64,000 nt of DNA from Nitrosovibrio sp. Nv4 (GCF_900215485.1 NZ_OCMZ01000001.1:992001-1056000), one strand, 5' to 3'; counted from the first letter of the stretch, positions 1 to 13,221 are shown. Notes: a model not told the origin generated them from the sequence alone. Translations and numbers: made by a program.

Positions 1-103
1 ATAATGGCTGATCTCGGGGGAGTAAGTCGGGTATGGGGAGGTGAATGTTGCCCGTGATAGCCGGGCAAAATCTCAATCCGGATTTACTTGACTTGGCCGC
101 GAG

Positions 104-529
104 CTACAATCGCAGAACCATTTTCACATGCAGGATCCCAGCATCCAGGAACTTTTCCCCCGCTATCTGAAAGCCGAATTTGGCATAAAACCCGGCAGCA
201 TATATCTGCGCATTCAAGGTGACCTGCTGAATCTGCCGATCTCCAGCTTCCTGCAGCAGCCATTGCAAGAGTGCGCCGCCCACACCTTTGCCTCTCCATT
301 CCTTGAGCACCGCCATGCGTCCGATGGTTCCACCTGGTAAAAACCGGGCCGTGCCAATAGGATTTCCCGCTGCATCTGAGGCAAGGACATGAGTACAACC
401 CGCGTCAAATTCGTCCCATTCCAGTTCGACAGGAACGCCTTGTTCGCGGACAAAAACTGTTTCCCGTATTGCACATAATGCGCGCCTATCACACTCCCAG
501 CTTGCTTTGCGAATGTTGTAGCCGCTCAT
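104..529 (-). CDS. GNAT family N-acetyltransferase
   Basis: A 141-residue protein of the GNAT fold, predicted to transfer an acetyl group from acetyl-CoA to an unknown amine. The acetyl-CoA binding motif A is visible as RMAVLKEWRGKGVGGALL around residues 71-88, with the expected R-x-x-G-x-G/A pyrophosphate loop. The C-terminal part (NAQIYAAGFYAKFGF) resembles the ElaA/YjcF-like subgroup. It lies about 90 bp downstream of purA on the same strand and could be cotranscribed with it. The substrate cannot be inferred. Family assignment is firm, function open. Confidence 0.85.
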   Translation of the reverse strand: MSGYNIRKASWECDRRALCAIRETVFVREQGVPVELEWDEFDAGCTHVLASDAAGNPIGTARFLPGGTIGRMAVLKEWRGKGVGGALLQWLLQEAGDRQIQQVTLNAQIYAAGFYAKFGFQIAGEKFLDAGILHVKMVLRL

Positions 530-619
530 ACCTTTTGAGAGCTCAAATGTCCGATCAACGATGAGTCAGGAATGTTGCCGGGTTTTTGCAAGTGTCTCGA
601 ACCGGAATATTAAAAAGGG

Positions 620-3132
<2,513 letters not shown>

Positions 3133-3175
3133 GTTTACGTTCCAGTGCTTTGAAGAGAAGCGCGAACGCGCAGAT

Positions 3176-3361
3176 CTATTTCACAAGGTAAAGTAGCAGA
3201 AGTCCCGCCAGCATGGAGGTAAGACCGATAAAGCGTATCTGGCTGTCGCCAGCTTCGGTCAGCTTCCTGAAGGTTTCGCGCCAAACGCCGGGTATCAGGA
3301 ACGGAAGAAGCCCTTCCAACACCAACATCAGGGCAAACGCCATTAGTAAAGTATCCCACAT
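3176..3361 (-). CDS. DUF2065 small inner-membrane protein
   Basis: A 61-residue protein with two hydrophobic segments (about residues 3-22 and 45-60) separated by a short polar stretch with GVWRETFRKLTEAGD. This is the DUF2065 pattern, a small membrane protein regularly encoded next to hflC. Its function is unknown; the location suggests a link to the HflKC/FtsH membrane proteolysis complex, which is inference only. It lies 193 bp downstream of hflC and 43 bp upstream of hisZ, on the same strand. Confidence 0.85.
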   Translation of the reverse strand: MWDTLLMAFALMLVLEGLLPFLIPGVWRETFRKLTEAGDSQIRFIGLTSMLAGLLLLYLVK

Positions 3362-3554
3362 GCCGCCATACCCTCAGTAGACTCGATGATCTACAATTCT
3401 GCGCGAACTCATTTTACCGACCGGGAACACGAAGAAAATAGAGCAGGGCCAGGATACGGCTCATATGTTTTAGATGGTCTGTTATGACTCCGTGTCAACC
3501 GGCAATTCAGAATTCGCAAGTACCTGTTCTCCGGCAGCTGATAAAAGATGCCTA

Positions 3555-4433
3555 TTATTTGGCGCTTCGGCCCGAGTTCTTCAGATACTTGAAGAATTCA
3601 GAATTAGGCTCCAGTACCATCATATCGCCCTTGTTTTTGAAGCTCTGCTTATAGGCTTCAAGACTGCGATAGAAAGCATAGAATTCCGGGTTGGGCTGGA
3701 AAGCGCTGGCGTAAATTGCGGAGGCCTTGGCGTCACCCTCACCTTTTACCTCCTGGGCCCTTCGATAAGCTTCCGCCAGGATGACCTCACGTTGGCGATC
3801 GGCATCAGCACGTATTTTTTCGGACTCCGCCGAGCCGGTAGAACGCAACTCATTGGCGACCCGTTTCCGCTCCGCCTCCATGCGGCGGTAGACCGATTCG
3901 CTCACTTCCTGTGGCAAATCCACGCGCTTCAGCCGGACATCCACAACTTCCACGCCAATCTTGCGCGCATCGGCATCAGCTTTCTGGCGCATGATTTCCA
4001 TTATCATGTCGCGCTCGCCGGAAACCACATCGTGCACGGTCCGATTACCGAATTCATCGCGCAGACTGGAATTCACCGTTTGAGACAACCGGGTCTGTGC
4101 GAGCATTTCGTCGCCGCGTACACTGATGTAATATTGCTTGACGTCAATAATCCGCCATTTCACGAACAGATCCACCAGTACGTTCTTTTTTTCCGAGGTG
4201 ATGAAACGCTCCGGCTCGGCTGTATCCATGGTCAGGATACGCGAGTCAAAATAGCGCACGTTCTGCGCCAGAGGAATCTTGAAATACAGGCCAGGCGCCG
4301 TCTTTACATCGACAACCTCACCGAGCTGGAACAAGATTGCCTGCTGGCGCTGATCCACGATATAAAGTGAAGAAGTCGCCAGAAGAACGAGGGCGACAAG
4401 CGCACCCAAGAGCAAAGAGGTATAGTTTTTCAC
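3555..4433 (-). CDS. hflC: Protease modulator HflC
   Basis: A 292-residue SPFH/band-7 protein. One N-terminal membrane segment (LLLGALVALVLLATSSLYIV, about residues 7-26) is followed by the SPFH domain and an Ala/Glu-rich coiled coil (EAERKRVANELRS...EIRADADRQREVILAEA). With HflK it forms a large periplasmic-facing assembly around FtsH that modulates degradation of membrane and cytosolic substrates. Its start codon directly abuts the hflK stop, so the two are translationally linked. ftsH itself lies at 42.6 kb in this window. Confidence 0.96.
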   Translation of the reverse strand: MKNYTSLLLGALVALVLLATSSLYIVDQRQQAILFQLGEVVDVKTAPGLYFKIPLAQNVRYFDSRILTMDTAEPERFITSEKKNVLVDLFVKWRIIDVKQYYISVRGDEMLAQTRLSQTVNSSLRDEFGNRTVHDVVSGERDMIMEIMRQKADADARKIGVEVVDVRLKRVDLPQEVSESVYRRMEAERKRVANELRSTGSAESEKIRADADRQREVILAEAYRRAQEVKGEGDAKASAIYASAFQPNPEFYAFYRSLEAYKQSFKNKGDMMVLEPNSEFFKYLKNSGRSAK

Positions 4434-5630
4434 TTATCTTGTCTCCCGTTCACGGCCGCGAAATGCCTCGCGAGTTCGAGCAGCGCTGTCAGGCATGGCC
4501 TCTTGTGCAGCGGCGGCAGCCGGCGCCTCAGAGGAGGATGCGGTTGGAGACGAAGGTCCACTCGTCTGTATCAGTTTATCCAAGGGCAGATAGAGCAGAT
4601 TGCTGCCGCTTTTCTGGTCCACAATGACCTTGCTCGTGTTTGAAAGCACCTGCTCCATCATGTCCAGGTAAAGCCGGTCACGGGTGACAGCGGGCGCTTT
4701 GTTGTATTCGACGAGAACCTGTTTAAACCGGCTTGCTTCACCCTCGGAACTTGCAATCACCCGTTGCTTGTATCCTTCGGACTCTTCCAGCAGGCGCGCG
4801 GCGTTACCCTTGGCCTTTGGAATCACATCGTTGGCATAGGCCTGGCCTTCATTTTTCTGCCGTTCCCTATCCTGGCCGGCTTTGACCGCATCGTCGAAGG
4901 CCGCCTGTACCTGCTCCGGCGGTTGTGCATTCTGCATGGTCACCTTGCTGATCGCAATCCCTATCTTGTAACGATCGAGAATCTGCTGCATCAGATCGGT
5001 CGCTTTCGCCGCCACTTGTTCGCGCCCCTCGTAGAGCACGAAATCCATTTTGCTTTTACCGATAATTTCACGTATGGCGGTTTCCGCTGCCTGTAGCACG
5101 GCGTTTTCCGGTTCGCGGTTGTTGAACAGGAATTCCTCAGGGTTCTTCAGGATGTACTGCACGGCAAACTGAATGTCGATGATATTCTCGTCATCGGTCA
5201 ACATCAGCGATTCCTTCAATACCTTGCTTCTTACATTGTTCCGATAACCGATCTCCACCGTCCGTACCTGGCTCACGTTAACGGCTTCCACCACCTCGAT
5301 CGGATATGGCAGGTGCCAGCGCAAGCCGGCCTGGGTGCTTTCGACATATTTACCGAAGCGCAGCACCAGGCCTCGCTGGCCTTCGTTCACAATGTAAAAC
5401 CCACTCGCTACCCAAAGCACTACGAGCAGCCCGATAAGCAACCCTATGCCCCCGCCATATCGCTTGGGTTGACCGCCGCCAGGCCCTTCGCCGCCGCTCG
5501 ATCCGTTGCCGCCGCCCTTGCGCTTTAGAAGGTTATTGAGCTTTTTGTTAAAATTGCGCCACAGTTGATCCAGATCAGGTGGACCGGAATTGCCTTTTTT
5601 TCTTCCCCACTGAGGATCATTTAATCCCAT
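4434..5630 (-). CDS. hflK: FtsH protease activity modulator HflK
   Basis: Partner of HflC in the HflKC complex. The N-terminal 55 or so residues are cytoplasmic, Gly-rich and basic (KRKGGGNGSSGGEGPGGG), then one membrane segment (GIGLLIGLLVVLWVASGFYIV), the SPFH/band-7 domain (EGQRGLVLRFGKY) and a coiled coil. The C-terminus is an Ala/Ser/Pro-rich tail. A longer reading from 5669 adds 13 residues, but MGLNDPQWGRKKG is the family-like start, so 5630 is preferred (398 residues). It follows hflX after 127 bp. Confidence 0.95.
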   Translation of the reverse strand: MGLNDPQWGRKKGNSGPPDLDQLWRNFNKKLNNLLKRKGGGNGSSGGEGPGGGQPKRYGGGIGLLIGLLVVLWVASGFYIVNEGQRGLVLRFGKYVESTQAGLRWHLPYPIEVVEAVNVSQVRTVEIGYRNNVRSKVLKESLMLTDDENIIDIQFAVQYILKNPEEFLFNNREPENAVLQAAETAIREIIGKSKMDFVLYEGREQVAAKATDLMQQILDRYKIGIAISKVTMQNAQPPEQVQAAFDDAVKAGQDRERQKNEGQAYANDVIPKAKGNAARLLEESEGYKQRVIASSEGEASRFKQVLVEYNKAPAVTRDRLYLDMMEQVLSNTSKVIVDQKSGSNLLYLPLDKLIQTSGPSSPTASSSEAPAAAAAQEAMPDSAARTREAFRGRERETR

Positions 5631-5757
5631 GATGATTCCTATTTTCTGTTTAATGTCGATAAAAACCATTAAACGGTATGGTGAAAACCCTGAATTTCAG
5701 CTTGCCGGAGAAAAACAAATACATTATCTACCTGATATGGTAAATAACTAAACCGCA

Positions 5758-6933
5758 CTATTCATTCGTTACGGTTCCGACTTCGGGCTGGTCCTCACAC
5801 CCTTGCAAAGCCCGGTCTTCAATTGCTTCGGCCAATGCCACCTTGATAAACTCCAGCCCCTCGCCGGTTTTTGCGCTCAATCGAATCTGTTCAATTCTAC
5901 CATACTCGTCACGCCGGTAACCCGTACCCGCGGGGGATAAATCGATCAGGTCCGCTTTGTTGAGCACGAGTATTTGCCGAATGGAGTCAGCGCCGATTTC
6001 CTTCAGCACCTTGTTTACTTCATCGATCTGCTCAGAGCGGGCCGGACTGCTCGCGTCCACCACATGAAGCAACAAATCGGCCTGTACCGTTTCCTCCAGT
6101 GTAGCGCGAAATGCGGCGACGAGCGTATGTGGCAAATCCCGGATGAACCCCACCGTGTCGGAGAGCACGAGCGGACCGTAATTCGGGATAAACAGCTTGC
6201 GGGTGGTAGCGTCCAGGGTGGCGAATAATTGATCTGCAACATAGGTGTGCGCACGGGTCAGACTGTTAAACAGGGTCGATTTGCCGGCATTCGTATAGCC
6301 GACAATGGAAACGGACATTACCTGAGCCCGTTTTCTCGAGCGGCGCTGCAGTGTACGTTGACGTTGGAATTTCGCGAGCTTTTCCTTAAGTAGCTTAACG
6401 CGTTTTCCGAGCAGGCGCCGGTCTGTTTCCAATTGCGTTTCGCCGGGACCGCGCAACCCGATCCCGCCCTTTTGACGCTCCAGATGACTCCACCCGCGCA
6501 CCAGTCGTGTGGCGAGATGTTCAAGTTGCGCAAGTTCGACCTGCAACTTCCCTTCATGACTTTTGGCGCGTTGTGCGAAAATATCCAGAATCAGGCTGGT
6601 GCGGTCTATTACACGATGTCCGACGCGCTGCTCCAGGTTACGTTGCTGGGCAGGAGAAAGGTCATGGTTGAAAATAACCAGGGATGCGCCGGTCTGTTCT
6701 AATGCCGAGGTGATTTCATCGACCTTGCCGCTGCCGGCGAAGGTCGCGGAGTCGGGCCTGGAGCGTTTGCCTTCGACAACCGCCGAAATCGCAAGCTGAT
6801 CGCTTGCCGCAAGCCGTCGCAATTCTTCCAGATTTTCAGCTGAATCGCTGCGCCCCAAGTCGAGGCTGACCAGTACAGCGGTATCAACAGCGCTGTTAGC
6901 GTTAATTGTATTCCCGGGGGGTCGATCAGGCAT
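5758..6933 (-). CDS. hflX: GTPase HflX
   Basis: A ribosome-associated GTPase of the Obg/HflX superfamily, thought to split or rescue stalled ribosomes under stress. It has the HflX N-terminal domain, the glycine-rich [12 protein letters not shown] linker, and a G domain with G1 [13 protein letters not shown]3 [10 protein letters not shown] and G4 NKADLID. The ATG at 6933 gives 391 residues and overlaps the end of hfq by 8 nt; a TTG at 6954 is also possible. Order hfq-hflX-hflK-hflC is the classic arrangement and suggests one transcript. Confidence 0.96.
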   Translation of the reverse strand: MPDRPPGNTINANSAVDTAVLVSLDLGRSDSAENLEELRRLAASDQLAISAVVEGKRSRPDSATFAGSGKVDEITSALEQTGASLVIFNHDLSPAQQRNLEQRVGHRVIDRTSLILDIFAQRAKSHEGKLQVELAQLEHLATRLVRGWSHLERQKGGIGLRGPGETQLETDRRLLGKRVKLLKEKLAKFQRQRTLQRRSRKRAQVMSVSIVGYTNAGKSTLFNSLTRAHTYVADQLFATLDATTRKLFIPNYGPLVLSDTVGFIRDLPHTLVAAFRATLEETVQADLLLHVVDASSPARSEQIDEVNKVLKEIGADSIRQILVLNKADLIDLSPAGTGYRRDEYGRIEQIRLSAKTGEGLEFIKVALAEAIEDRALQGCEDQPEVGTVTNE

Positions 6934-7171
6934 CAGGTATAGCGGGCGCCTCAAATGGAATATTGACAGCCCTCGCGGGGACCACGGTAGAGATCGCGTG
7001 CTTGTATACCATCTGTGTGACGGTATTCTTCAGCAATACCACATACTGATCGAATGAATCGATATGCCCCTGCAGCTTGATTCCGTTTACCAGATAAATC
7101 GACACCGGAATATGTTCCTTCCGTAATGTATTTAGAAACGGGTCTTGTAACAATTGCCCTTTAGCGCTCAT
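6926..7171 (-). CDS. hfq: RNA chaperone Hfq
   Basis: An 81-residue Sm-like protein that forms a hexameric ring and pairs small RNAs with mRNAs. The Sm1 motif ([25 protein letters not shown]) and the Sm2 motif ending in YKHAIST are intact, including the proximal-face YKHA residues and the N-terminal QDPFLN. Length is typical for a betaproteobacterial Hfq with a short tail. It is the first gene of the hfq-hflX-hflK-hflC series; the 326 bp upstream presumably hold its promoter. Confidence 0.98.
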   Translation of the reverse strand: MSAKGQLLQDPFLNTLRKEHIPVSIYLVNGIKLQGHIDSFDQYVVLLKNTVTQMVYKHAISTVVPARAVNIPFEAPAIPDA

Positions 7172-7497
7172 TGATGACTCCGTATTTTAATTATTCAAGA
7201 AGTAACTCTACTTGATTTTCAAGAGTAAATCCATATTTCTGAATGGCAAGCGAGCGGAGTTTAAAAACCCGCAAACGCGCCGGAGCAAGACCCCAATAAT
7301 CGCTGGGCGCCAATCCCCGGGCAGATTGGATCAGCAGTGGATAAAGACAAGTACCGCCATGCCTCCGAAGAACACCATGACCGCATTCCGGCGCTGCCGC
7401 AATTACCGGGCTTAAATAGCCCAGACTTCGGCAGCCTGGGCAAATTTAAGCATTCTTGTGAGTTAACTCGACGGTGTATAGGATCGCATTTATCCGA
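7172..7497. other. Intergenic region upstream of hfq
   Basis: 326 bp between hfq and the peroxidase gene. No convincing coding sequence on either strand. A short GGGCT/AGCCC inverted repeat lies at 7408-7422, without a T-run. The region should hold the hfq promoter, but no clear sigma-70 pair was identified. Confidence 0.5.
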
Positions 7498-8490
7498 TCA
7501 GTCAAACGGATGGGGTCTGGGCGTATCCCTGGTTGAGGGCGGCAGAATAGGGAGTGTGAGTTCGGGCTGCTTTCCCGTCAGCGTCTTCAGGAACGCTACG
7601 ATTTTGGTATTTTCGTCCTTGGTGAAGTTGCGGCCCAATTGTATCCGACCCATGGTGTTGACCGCATCTTCCAGGTTTGCAGCAGCGCCATCGTGAAAAT
7701 AGGGGTAAGTCAGCTCTACATTTCGCAAGGTGGGCACCTTGAACATCATGCGATCAGCATCCTTGCCCGTTACGCCGAACCGGCCTTCCGCCTTGCTTTC
7801 TGTTTTATAAGGTTCAACTACGCCCATCTTCTGGAATGAAGCCCCGCCGACCGCAGCGCCGTTATGGCAGCCTGCGCAGCCTGCTTCCTTGAACAGCTTG
7901 TATCCTTCCAGTTCGGTTTGATTTATCGCTGCCTTGTCGCCCTTTAGCCATTTATCGAAACGCGAACCGGGAGTAACCAGTGTTTCTTCAAAAGCGGCAA
8001 TTGCGTCGGTTACCTTTTCGATATCGATTTTATCGGAGCCGAATATCTGCTTGAAGCGAGCCCGGTACTGCGGAATGGACTGCAGAACACCTACCGCCAA
8101 TTCATGGCTGAACGCCATTTCCCCGGGATTTGCAATCGGACCGCCCGCCTGATCTTTCAGATCCTTGGCGCGGCCGTCCCAGAACTGGGCCAAATTCAAG
8201 CTGGAGTTCAATACCGTTGGCGAATTGATCGGGCCTTGATGCCACTTGTGGCCAATGGACGATGGCAGGTTATCCGATCCACCCATGCTCAGATTGTGGC
8301 AGGAATTACAGGAGATGAATCCCGATTTCGATAAACGTGGATCAAAAAAAAGCATCTTGCCCAGTTCCACCATGTTCTCATTCTTTGGCTTGGCCGCCTC
8401 AATCGGCTGGATGGGTTCGGCGGCTATGGCAGGTGAGGCGGCAATGGTGCCAACAGATAGCAGCGATATGATCAACGCCCGCATTATCAT
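7498..8490 (-). CDS. Di-heme cytochrome c peroxidase (CcpA/MauG family)
   Basis: A periplasmic di-heme peroxidase, expected to reduce H2O2 with electrons from cytochrome c. From the start at 8490 (AGGAG about 8 nt upstream) the protein has 330 residues, with a signal peptide (RALIISLLSVGTIAASPAIAA) and two heme-binding CxxCH motifs, CNSCH at about residue 61 and CAGCH at about residue 205. The FWDGRAKDL and VPTLRNVELTYPYFHDG blocks are typical of the CcpA/MauG family. An in-frame upstream extension to 8559 lacks support. It is monocistronic. MauG-like roles other than H2O2 removal cannot be excluded. Confidence 0.92.
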   Translation of the reverse strand: MIMRALIISLLSVGTIAASPAIAAEPIQPIEAAKPKNENMVELGKMLFFDPRLSKSGFISCNSCHNLSMGGSDNLPSSIGHKWHQGPINSPTVLNSSLNLAQFWDGRAKDLKDQAGGPIANPGEMAFSHELAVGVLQSIPQYRARFKQIFGSDKIDIEKVTDAIAAFEETLVTPGSRFDKWLKGDKAAINQTELEGYKLFKEAGCAGCHNGAAVGGASFQKMGVVEPYKTESKAEGRFGVTGKDADRMMFKVPTLRNVELTYPYFHDGAAANLEDAVNTMGRIQLGRNFTKDENTKIVAFLKTLTGKQPELTLPILPPSTRDTPRPHPFD

Positions 8491-8761
8491 CGGTAATCTC
8501 CTAAAAACGCGGCTGTAGTGGCGCAGCCGATTACGCCTAAAATTTGAAGCGATGGGCAAGCTTGACTGCGGACTGAGGACGAGAACAAAAACATGACTTC
8601 ATATATCGCGGCATAACGGACCTATTGTCGGAAAGCCGCAAGCGTGTGCGGCGGAAGGGGACAAGCAGCCAATCCCCTGGGTGGGAGGCTCCTCGGAGTG
8701 ACATAAAGTCCTCATACCCCGGGTAATTCCATTTCCGTACTCCAAGTTCCCATTCGTCCAT

Positions 8762-9325
8762 TTATTCATCGTGTTTGGCGGGAACCGCTCCAACCTGTTC
8801 CCGCGCACCATGGCTGGGGCGACCATAGCCATTGCTGCCGAAAGGAGGGAGGGGACGGTTGAGCAAGCGCGCCAATTCCGTCAGAGCTTGCCGATAAACC
8901 TGGCGTTTGAACTCGACCACGGACTCCAGTTCCACCCAGTACTGATTCCACCGCCAGGCATCGAATTCAGGACGAACACTTGTGCGCAGGGACACATCAC
9001 AATCACGTCCAACCAGACGCAGCAGATACCATATCTGTTTTTGCCCTTTGTAGTTTCCTCGCCAGTCGCGCCTTATCCATTGATCCGGCACCTCATAACG
9101 CAGCCAGTGACGCGTCCGGCCGATAATCTCGACATGCCAGGGATGTAAACCGACTTCCTCCGTTAATTCCCGGTACATCGCCTGTTCCGGGCTCTCGCCC
9201 GGCTTGATGCCGCCTTGTGGAAATTGCCAGGAATCCTGCTTGATGCGTTTGCCCCAGAACACCTCGTTTTTCGAGTTGAGTAGAATGATACCGACGTTTG
9301 AGCGATATCCATTACGGTCGATCAT
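8762..9325 (-). CDS. rppH: RNA pyrophosphohydrolase RppH
   Basis: A Nudix hydrolase that removes pyrophosphate from mRNA 5' ends and so starts mRNA decay. The Nudix box is complete: [17 protein letters not shown] followed by TEEVGL. The N-terminal [15 protein letters not shown] and the [14 protein letters not shown] segment are diagnostic of RppH rather than general Nudix enzymes. The ATG at 9325 is preferred over 9334 because GGGTGA precedes it at proper distance. The C-terminal 20 residues are low complexity. It is divergent from proS with about 175 bp between. Confidence 0.95.
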   Translation of the reverse strand: MIDRNGYRSNVGIILLNSKNEVFWGKRIKQDSWQFPQGGIKPGESPEQAMYRELTEEVGLHPWHVEIIGRTRHWLRYEVPDQWIRRDWRGNYKGQKQIWYLLRLVGRDCDVSLRTSVRPEFDAWRWNQYWVELESVVEFKRQVYRQALTELARLLNRPLPPFGSNGYGRPSHGAREQVGAVPAKHDE

Positions 9326-9499
9326 GTGATTCACCCGTTTGATCCATCACAATAGGATTAGATTTTTCCACATTTTATCCCAGATTGAAAGCTGTCAGAG
9401 TTTAATAAAACGACGGGTAAGGCAGTACATGCGATACGGATAAAAATGCACTACCGTTTCAGGGTAGAATTACGAATCGATCCTCACTATGGGCAGCAC

Positions 9500-11227
9500 A
9501 TGCGCGTATCAGGTTTTTTTATTTCCACTCTCAAGGAAGCCCCTGCCGAAGCGGAATTGATAAGCCACAAGCTTATGCTGCGCGCAGGTCTCATCAAGCG
9601 TCTCGGAAGCGGGCTTTATACGTGGATGCCGCTGGGTTTGAAAATCTTGCGCAAGGTAGAGAGTGTTGTGCGAGAGGAAATGGACGCATGCGGTGCAGCG
9701 GAGCTCCTGATGCCCGCTGTACAGCCCGCTGAATTATGGCGGGAAACCGGGCGCTGGGACGTATTCGGTCCGCAGATGTTAAAAATCAGGGATAGGCATC
9801 AGCGCGATTTCTGCTTTGGTCCTACGCACGAGGAGGTCATCACCGACATAGCGCGGCGGGAGATTAAAAGTTATCGTCAATTGCCGTTAACCTTTTACCA
9901 GATTCAAACCAAGTTCCGCGACGAGATCCGGCCGCGCTTCGGCGTCATGCGAGCTCGCGAATTCGTGATGAAAGATGCTTATTCATTCCACGCCGACAGG
10001 GATAGCCTGGAGAAAATCTATGGGGCAATGCACGACGCCTATGGCCGGATATTCGCCCGCCTGGGATTGAAGTTTCGCGCAGTGGCAGCGGATACGGGAC
10101 CGATGGGAGGCAGCGGTTCGCATGAGTTTCACGTCCTGGCGGATTCAGGCGAAGACGCTATCGCTTTCTGCCCGGATTCAGATTATGCGGCCAATGTTGA
10201 AATGGCCGAATCGCTTCAACCGGTAAGGCCGCGCGCGAAGGCGGGCGGTACAATGCGGAAAGTCGAGACAATAGCCACAAGGACCTGCGAAGCGGTTGCC
10301 GAGGTCCTGGATATTCCGATCGAGCAAACTGTGAAAACCCTGGCGGTAATGACAAATGGCGAAATGTACCTGTTGCTGTTACGGGGCGATCACCATCTCA
10401 ATGAGACAAAAGTCCGAAAGATTCCTTTCCTTCCGGATTTCCGGTTAGCGAACGAAGAAGAAATACGTGCGAAAACTGCTTGCCCGCCAGGATATATCGG
10501 ACCTGTCGGCTTGTCTCTTCCCGTTATTGCCGACCGCACCGTAGCGGTAATGAGCGATTTCGTTTGTGGCGCGAATGAAGAAAATTACCACCTTGTTAAC
10601 GTCAACTTTAGCCGCGATGTGAAAGAACCGGATCATATTTTCGATATCCGCGATGTGGTTCCCGGCGATTCATCGCCGGACGGCCGGGGAAAGCTGGATA
10701 TTTGCCGCGGCATAGAGGTGGGGCATATTTTCCAGTTGCACACCAAGTATTCAGAGGCGATGAAGGCTACCTATCTCGATGAAGCCGGTCAGAGCCGGCC
10801 GATGGAAATGGGGTGCTACGGTATCGGCGTGTCACGCATCGTGGCAGCAGCTATCGAGCAGAACCATGACGAGCGGGGTATTATTTTTCCCCCGGCGATG
10901 GCGCCGTTCCAGGTCGTTATCATTCCTATCGGAATGAAGAAAAATGCACAGGTCAGGACCGAAGCGGAGAGGCTTTATATAGAGTTGGTGGACGCCGGTA
11001 TCGAAGTTCTGCTTGATGACCGTGACGATCGTCCTGGGGTCATGTTTGCCGACATGGAACTGATCGGCATTCCTCATCGTATTGTTATCGGCGATCGAGG
11101 CCTGAAGGAAGGAAAAATAGAGTATCAGGGACGACGGGACGAGAAATCACAGACTGTGCCTTTTCCAGCGGGAAATATTCCTGATTTTATAAAAGGAAAA
11201 ATATCCGAAGGCATATCTGGAGGCTGA
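9500..11227 (+). CDS. proS: Prolyl-tRNA synthetase
   Basis: Class II aminoacyl-tRNA synthetase charging tRNA-Pro. The N-terminus [19 protein letters not shown] aligns with the family start, so the ATG at 9500 is chosen over 9446, giving 575 residues. Motif 2 ([11 protein letters not shown]), the editing (INS) domain inserted between motifs 2 and 3, and motif 3 ([19 protein letters not shown]) are visible, as is the C-terminal anticodon-binding domain. This is the bacterial-type ProS with misacylated Ala-tRNA editing. A cognate tRNA-Pro(GGG) lies at 56.5 kb in the same window. Confidence 0.97.
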   Translation: MRVSGFFISTLKEAPAEAELISHKLMLRAGLIKRLGSGLYTWMPLGLKILRKVESVVREEMDACGAAELLMPAVQPAELWRETGRWDVFGPQMLKIRDRHQRDFCFGPTHEEVITDIARREIKSYRQLPLTFYQIQTKFRDEIRPRFGVMRAREFVMKDAYSFHADRDSLEKIYGAMHDAYGRIFARLGLKFRAVAADTGPMGGSGSHEFHVLADSGEDAIAFCPDSDYAANVEMAESLQPVRPRAKAGGTMRKVETIATRTCEAVAEVLDIPIEQTVKTLAVMTNGEMYLLLLRGDHHLNETKVRKIPFLPDFRLANEEEIRAKTACPPGYIGPVGLSLPVIADRTVAVMSDFVCGANEENYHLVNVNFSRDVKEPDHIFDIRDVVPGDSSPDGRGKLDICRGIEVGHIFQLHTKYSEAMKATYLDEAGQSRPMEMGCYGIGVSRIVAAAIEQNHDERGIIFPPAMAPFQVVIIPIGMKKNAQVRTEAERLYIELVDAGIEVLLDDRDDRPGVMFADMELIGIPHRIVIGDRGLKEGKIEYQGRRDEKSQTVPFPAGNIPDFIKGKISEGISGG

Positions 11228-11336
11228 TGTGATGATATTGTTACTCCTCACACTCGCTTCGTATCGGCTCAATTGTAATCTTCCACCAATATGCCCGCAG
11301 CGATGAGGTAATGAAAGAAGCTGCTATCGCGGGAAT

Positions 11337-11843
11337 TTACCGGTCTTTTCGTTGACCCTTGCCGGAAGACTTATTCTCGGGTTTTACTGGATATTCCCGC
11401 ATGAATTCCTCGAGACTCTCACGAGAAATTATCCCTACCTTATAAACCGCCGGATTGCCGGCGGGGTCGAACAAATATGTAGTGGGCAGCATTGATACCG
11501 GGCCGATTTGCGCAGCGATCTTCCTGTCGCCAAAAACAATGGGATAGGGGATGGACAGGCGGTTAACATATTTCAGCACGGTTTTCGGGTCGCTGTAATC
11601 CATTGCTACACCGATCACCATTACGTCCTTTCGATTCTCATAGAGCGATACCAGGTCCGGAATTTCCTTCAGACAAGGTGGACACCAAGTGGCCCAGAAA
11701 TTTATCAGCACCCACTTGCCCTTGTAATCGGAAAGCGTAAGTTTCTTTCCCGTATGATCCGTAAAAGTAAAGCCTATGGCCTGCGCAGCGGATGACAGCG
11801 ACAACAATAGGCACAACAAAACGGCGAAACAGTATCGCATCAT
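11337..11843 (-). CDS. TlpA-like thioredoxin-fold protein
   Basis: A 168-residue exported thiol-disulfide protein. A signal peptide (residues 1-22, ending AAQA) precedes a TlpA/ResA-type domain with the redox motif WCPPC (cysteines at about 54 and 57) in FWATWCPPCLKEIP. Such proteins act in the periplasm, often reducing apocytochrome c or copper-site cysteines. The C-terminus is basic. An AAGGAG sits 13 nt upstream of the start. It is convergent with proS and 29 bp downstream of the YihY-family gene on the same strand. The precise partner is unknown. Confidence 0.88.
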   Translation of the reverse strand: MMRYCFAVLLCLLLSLSSAAQAIGFTFTDHTGKKLTLSDYKGKWVLINFWATWCPPCLKEIPDLVSLYENRKDVMVIGVAMDYSDPKTVLKYVNRLSIPYPIVFGDRKIAAQIGPVSMLPTTYLFDPAGNPAVYKVGIISRESLEEFMREYPVKPENKSSGKGQRKDR

Positions 11844-11871
11844 TTTTTACAAACAACTCCTTACGTGCATT

Positions 11872-13101
11872 CTATGCCAAGGCATCATCTGGCTGCGGTA
11901 ACGCCAAGAGTTGCGACAGCGGCACATTCATTTTCTCATCCATACCCGCGGCAATATTGTCCAGCAGGCGCTCCAGCTTTTCGTCGCCCGCTGCGGCGGC
12001 ATGCGCTGTCTCGGGGCGAAATGTAAACAGGCGGTAAATATCGATAACCAGGATGTTATCGGGATCAAGTATCAGAACCCACCCTCCTGCCTTCACTTGC
12101 CTGACAAGGTTGGCCTGGGTCATAAGCTCCAGTATCGGTTCCAGTTCTTCCAGGCTCAGCGTGAGCCGCTGTCGCAAGCTGGAATAGGTTTCAACCTTGC
12201 CCGACCTCAACGCTTCTCCCAGCACCTGCAATAAGCGCAATGCGTCAAGGAACTGCTTTCCCCGCGCTGTCGGATCGCGCCGCCACTCGCCGTAACGCCA
12301 ACTCGAAAGTGAAGCGGCAATCACGGCGCCCAGCAACACCATCAGCCATGAGAGATAAATCCACATCAGGAAAATGGGAATAGCGGCAAACGTGCCGTAT
12401 ACCGCCTGATAGGTGGGAAATTGGGTAATATAAACCGCGAATCCCTGTTTCATTATCTCAAATCCTACCGCTGCAGTCACACCGCCGGCAATTGCGTGGC
12501 GCCACGAGACCGGTCGATTAGGCACGATGAGATATGGAATCGAAAAGGCGATGCTCGTCAGGATTAGCGGCGCCAGTCGCAGGAGCGCGATGTCAATCCC
12601 TGGAATGTCCCGGGTCACGCCCATCGATACGCCGATCAGCCAGGAAGTGAGCGACAGGCTTGCCCCGATCAATAGCGGACCGATGGTCAGCACTGCCCAG
12701 TATATCAACAGGCGATGCAAGAGTGGGCGTAACCTGGAAACGCGCCAGATCGCATTCAGCGCTTTGTCGATAGTCAACATCAGGGCAAGTGCGGTCACGC
12801 CCAGAAAAGCTGTGCCGATGGCGGTGAGTTTTACCGCATTTTCGGCAAACTGCTGCATGTATACGGCGATGACCTTGTTCGCCGCTTCCGGCACCATTGT
12901 ATTCAGAATAAACAGTTTTATCTGGGCTGAATATTCGGTAAACGCGGGAAACGCCGCCACCACAGATAATCCGATTGTGATTAATGGCACCAATGAAAGC
13001 AGCGTGGTAAAGGTAAGGCTGGCAGCGACACCGGTGCAATTATGCTGAAAGAAGCGGACAAAGACATAGCGCATGAAATCCAGCTGCCGCGAGAATTTCA
13101 T
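11872..13101 (-). CDS. YihY/BrkB family inner-membrane protein
   Basis: A polytopic membrane protein of about 409 residues. The N-terminal 290 residues have around six hydrophobic segments in the YihY/BrkB pattern (NCTGVAASLTFTTLLSLVPLI, WRHAIAGGVTAAVGFEIMKQG, AIPIFLMWIYLSWLMVLLGA). The C-terminal 120 residues form a soluble winged-helix-like domain (YSSLRQRLTLSLEELEPILE). The family was once called ribonuclease BN, an assignment now rejected; its transport or envelope role is unclear. The ATG at 13101 (MKFSRQLDFMRYV) fits the family better than 13170. Confidence 0.9.
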   Translation of the reverse strand: MKFSRQLDFMRYVFVRFFQHNCTGVAASLTFTTLLSLVPLITIGLSVVAAFPAFTEYSAQIKLFILNTMVPEAANKVIAVYMQQFAENAVKLTAIGTAFLGVTALALMLTIDKALNAIWRVSRLRPLLHRLLIYWAVLTIGPLLIGASLSLTSWLIGVSMGVTRDIPGIDIALLRLAPLILTSIAFSIPYLIVPNRPVSWRHAIAGGVTAAVGFEIMKQGFAVYITQFPTYQAVYGTFAAIPIFLMWIYLSWLMVLLGAVIAASLSSWRYGEWRRDPTARGKQFLDALRLLQVLGEALRSGKVETYSSLRQRLTLSLEELEPILELMTQANLVRQVKAGGWVLILDPDNILVIDIYRLFTFRPETAHAAAAGDEKLERLLDNIAAGMDEKMNVPLSQLLALPQPDDALA

Positions 13102-13221
13102 GCGCTGTGAGACCAATTGACAGGATCGAGAAAAAAACTCAACGCACCCCCATGCTTTCAAACAGGACAACTGATCTCGCTATCTGCTCGACGAGCGCAT
13201 CCGGCATCCCTGAAACGACTC